From Diaporthe sp. PMI_573 (Eukaryota > Ascomycota > Sordariomycetes > Diaporthales > Diaporthaceae): a stretch of DNA of 20,211 nt. Shown one piece after another: positions 18,471 through 20,211 of the stretch. Position 1 is the first letter of the stretch, and each line of letters begins with the position of its first letter. Where the stretch lies: the NCBI GenBank assembly GCA_021399435.1, contig JAJTUP010000204.1:1-20211 (forward strand). The letters run 5' to 3'. A model generated the notes under the pieces. That model was not told where the DNA came from. It saw only the letters and a program-made list of their open reading frames with translations, and did no database searches. A program made the translations under genes and the position numbers.

Positions 18471-20211
18471 ATATACATTCTACTAAGGGTAGAAATTAAT
18501 AGAAAGATATATAGCATACTGTTAGATAGTAGTACTTAGGGTAACTTTATATTACTAGATATTATTAATAGAGATAGGATCTCTTAGTATTAAAAGGAAG
18601 ACCCCTATAGACTTAGTACTATAGAAGGTATAGAAGTAGGATATAGAAATAGAGTAATTAATATAGAGACTAATTATCTACTAGTCTTGATCTAAGGATA
18701 TGCTACTTCTATAACTCTAGATATTATAGATATAGTATATTATGAACTAATTTTAGGACTTCTATAGCTAAGGGCTATAAATCCCTAAATTAATTAGACT
18801 ACTAGCTAGATCTACTAGGATAATACTATTCCCTAGGGGAAGGTTGTAATTAATGGTAAGGGATGGAGTTTAGTTACTAAGGATAGTAAAGAGACGTGCT
18901 TAAATAACCCTATAGATACCTCTAGAAGTAGTTAAGAAGAGACTTAGCTTTAGGAAAATAGAGAAGGATTAGACTAATCTTGGACCTTAAAAGAAGGTAG
19001 AAGTTAATCAGAATTATAGAAAAGTCGTGGACTACTACGGACTGACTATTCAACTATATACTAATAAAAAACATGATAATACCTCCTCTACCTATAGTAT
19101 AGGGAAGAGAAGGCCCTAGTAAGACTTGAAAGAGTACTATGTGAATATTATGAATTTAGAAAAGTGTTTTAAGAGGAACTTGATATAGGAATCCCTAAAT
19201 ATAATTAATAGAATTATAAGATACCCCTATAAGAAGGAAAGATACCTAGCTTCTTGAAAATCTATAGACTTGATGAAGAAAAACTCAAGGTATTAAGGGA
19301 GTACCTAGATGAGAACCTCTAGAAGGGATATATATAACCTTCAAGATTACTAGTAGGATACCCTATCCTGTTTATACCTAAGAAAAATAGTAAGTTATAA
19401 CTCTATATAGACTACTAATAATTAAACGATATTACTATTAAAAACTAGTACCTACTACTACTTATTAAGGAACTACGAGACTAACTTAAAGGAGTAAAAT
19501 AGTTTATAGTTCTAGACCTTAAAGGAGCCTATAACCTAATCTAGATAAAGAAAGGAAAGGAATGGAAAACTGTATTTTAAATATACTATAGATACTATGA
19601 ATATATAGTTATACCCTTTAGATTAACTAATATACTAGTATTATTCTAGGAGATGATTAACTAAGTCCTATATGAGTACCTTAATATTTTCGTTATTATA
19701 TATCTTAATAATATCCTTATCTTCTTAATAACCTTTGAAAAGTATAAGGAGTATATTAAATAAGTTCTCTAGAAACTCTAGGATATAAACCTCCTAGTAG
19801 AACTAGAAAAGAGCTACTTTTATATATAAAAAGTCGACTACCTTAGATATACTATTAAACTAGGATATATTAGGATATAGAAAGATAAGGTTAAAGCTAT
19901 TAGAGAATAGCTGATACTAAATAATATTAGGGATATTAGAGCGTTTCTAGGCTACACTAATTTCTACTAGTAGTTTATCAGGAACTATAGTAGTATTTAT
20001 AAGCCTCTTATAGATCTTACTAAGAAGAAATAAACATTTAAATAGATAAAAGAAACTTAGTAAGTACTTAATAAAATTAAGGATAGAGTTACTAAGAACC
20101 TAATACTTAAAGAAGTAGATCCTACTAAAGAATTCAAAATATATATAGATACCTCTAACAACACAGTAGGTAGAGAACTTACTTAAAGAATAAGTAAGGA
20201 AGAGTATATAT
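18471..20211 (+). pseudogene. pol: Family A pol remnant: protease, RT, start of RNase H (copy A2)
   Basis: The protease active site at 18489-18551 reads ILLDSST followed by a stop and GNFI, keeping the catalytic Asp that copy A1 has lost. RT runs from about 19250 to 19890: blocks PKKNSKL, DYXQLNDITIKN with X a stop, and VIPFRLTN are readable, but the polymerase box at 19701-19712 is YLNN, both catalytic Asp changed to Asn. The first RNase H motif at about 20136-20170 (IYIDTSNNTVGREL) keeps its Asp at 20148-20150. The gene leaves the window here, so RNase H, integrase and the 3' LTR are not seen. Confidence 0.88.

Larger units (their letters stand above)
15870..20211 (+). mobile_element. Family A Ty3/gypsy retrotransposon, copy A2 (5' part, RIP-degraded)
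   Basis: This is a second family A copy, plus strand, with a complete 5' LTR (15870-16350), primer-binding site, gag and pol as far as the start of RNase H at the window edge. From 16580 it runs parallel to copy A1. It is less decayed than A1 but still carries stops throughout. It begins just after the remnant of the split family B LTR, and probably inserted there or replaced its end. Confidence 0.9.

Noticed and set aside
1..20211. CRISPR arrays, tRNA or rRNA genes, bacterial or organelle origin
   Set aside because: There are no short regularly spaced repeats, no cloverleaf or rRNA-like segment, and the content is eukaryotic LTR retrotransposons with RIP-type decay.

Overview
The window looks like an AT-rich, gene-empty block of a filamentous ascomycete (Pezizomycotina) nuclear genome. 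It consists almost entirely of Ty3/gypsy-type LTR retrotransposons that appear to have been destroyed by repeat-induced point mutation (RIP). The signs are: no long intact gene; TAG and TAA stops throughout otherwise readable frames; repeat copies that differ almost only by C/T and G/A transitions; and catalytic or zinc-binding codons changed in the direction RIP predicts (Asp to Asn, Glu to Lys, Cys and His to Tyr). I see no host gene, tRNA, rRNA or CRISPR array. The exact species cannot be read from the sequence.

Layout, left to right. (1) 1-3604: copy A1 of gypsy family A, plus strand, from inside gag to the first motif of RNase H, where it is cut off. (2) 3605-3839: the left part of a plus-oriented LTR of a second family, B. 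(3) 3840-15803: a complete 12-kb family B element on the minus strand, inserted into that LTR. (4) 15805-15865: more of the interrupted LTR. (5) 15870-20211: copy A2 of family A, plus strand, with a complete 5' LTR, primer-binding site, gag and pol up to RNase H, running off the window.

Element B is the most interesting object. It has two 319-bp LTRs, a 4-bp target duplication (TATT), a candidate primer-binding site and a polypurine tract. Its gag-protease-RT-RNase H-integrase polyprotein lies in one reading frame from 14861 to about 9230, with one later frameshift inside integrase. Between integrase and the 3' LTR lie almost 4 kb that ordinary gypsy elements do not have. They hold two further decayed reading frames: one antisense (6739-7680, with a Cys-rich motif) and one sense (about 6061-4226, in the position where retroviruses and errantiviruses carry env). 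I do not recognise either product. They diverge from a shared intergenic region of about 680 bp.

The order of events can be partly read. A1 and the family B LTR next to it are the most decayed. The LTR already carried a RIP-like TATT where its relatives have CGTT, and B then inserted there in the opposite orientation. This produced a palindrome of about 550 bp at 3605-4158. A2 starts where the interrupted LTR loses its last 30 or so bases. All translations and counts were made by eye, and no database search was run.
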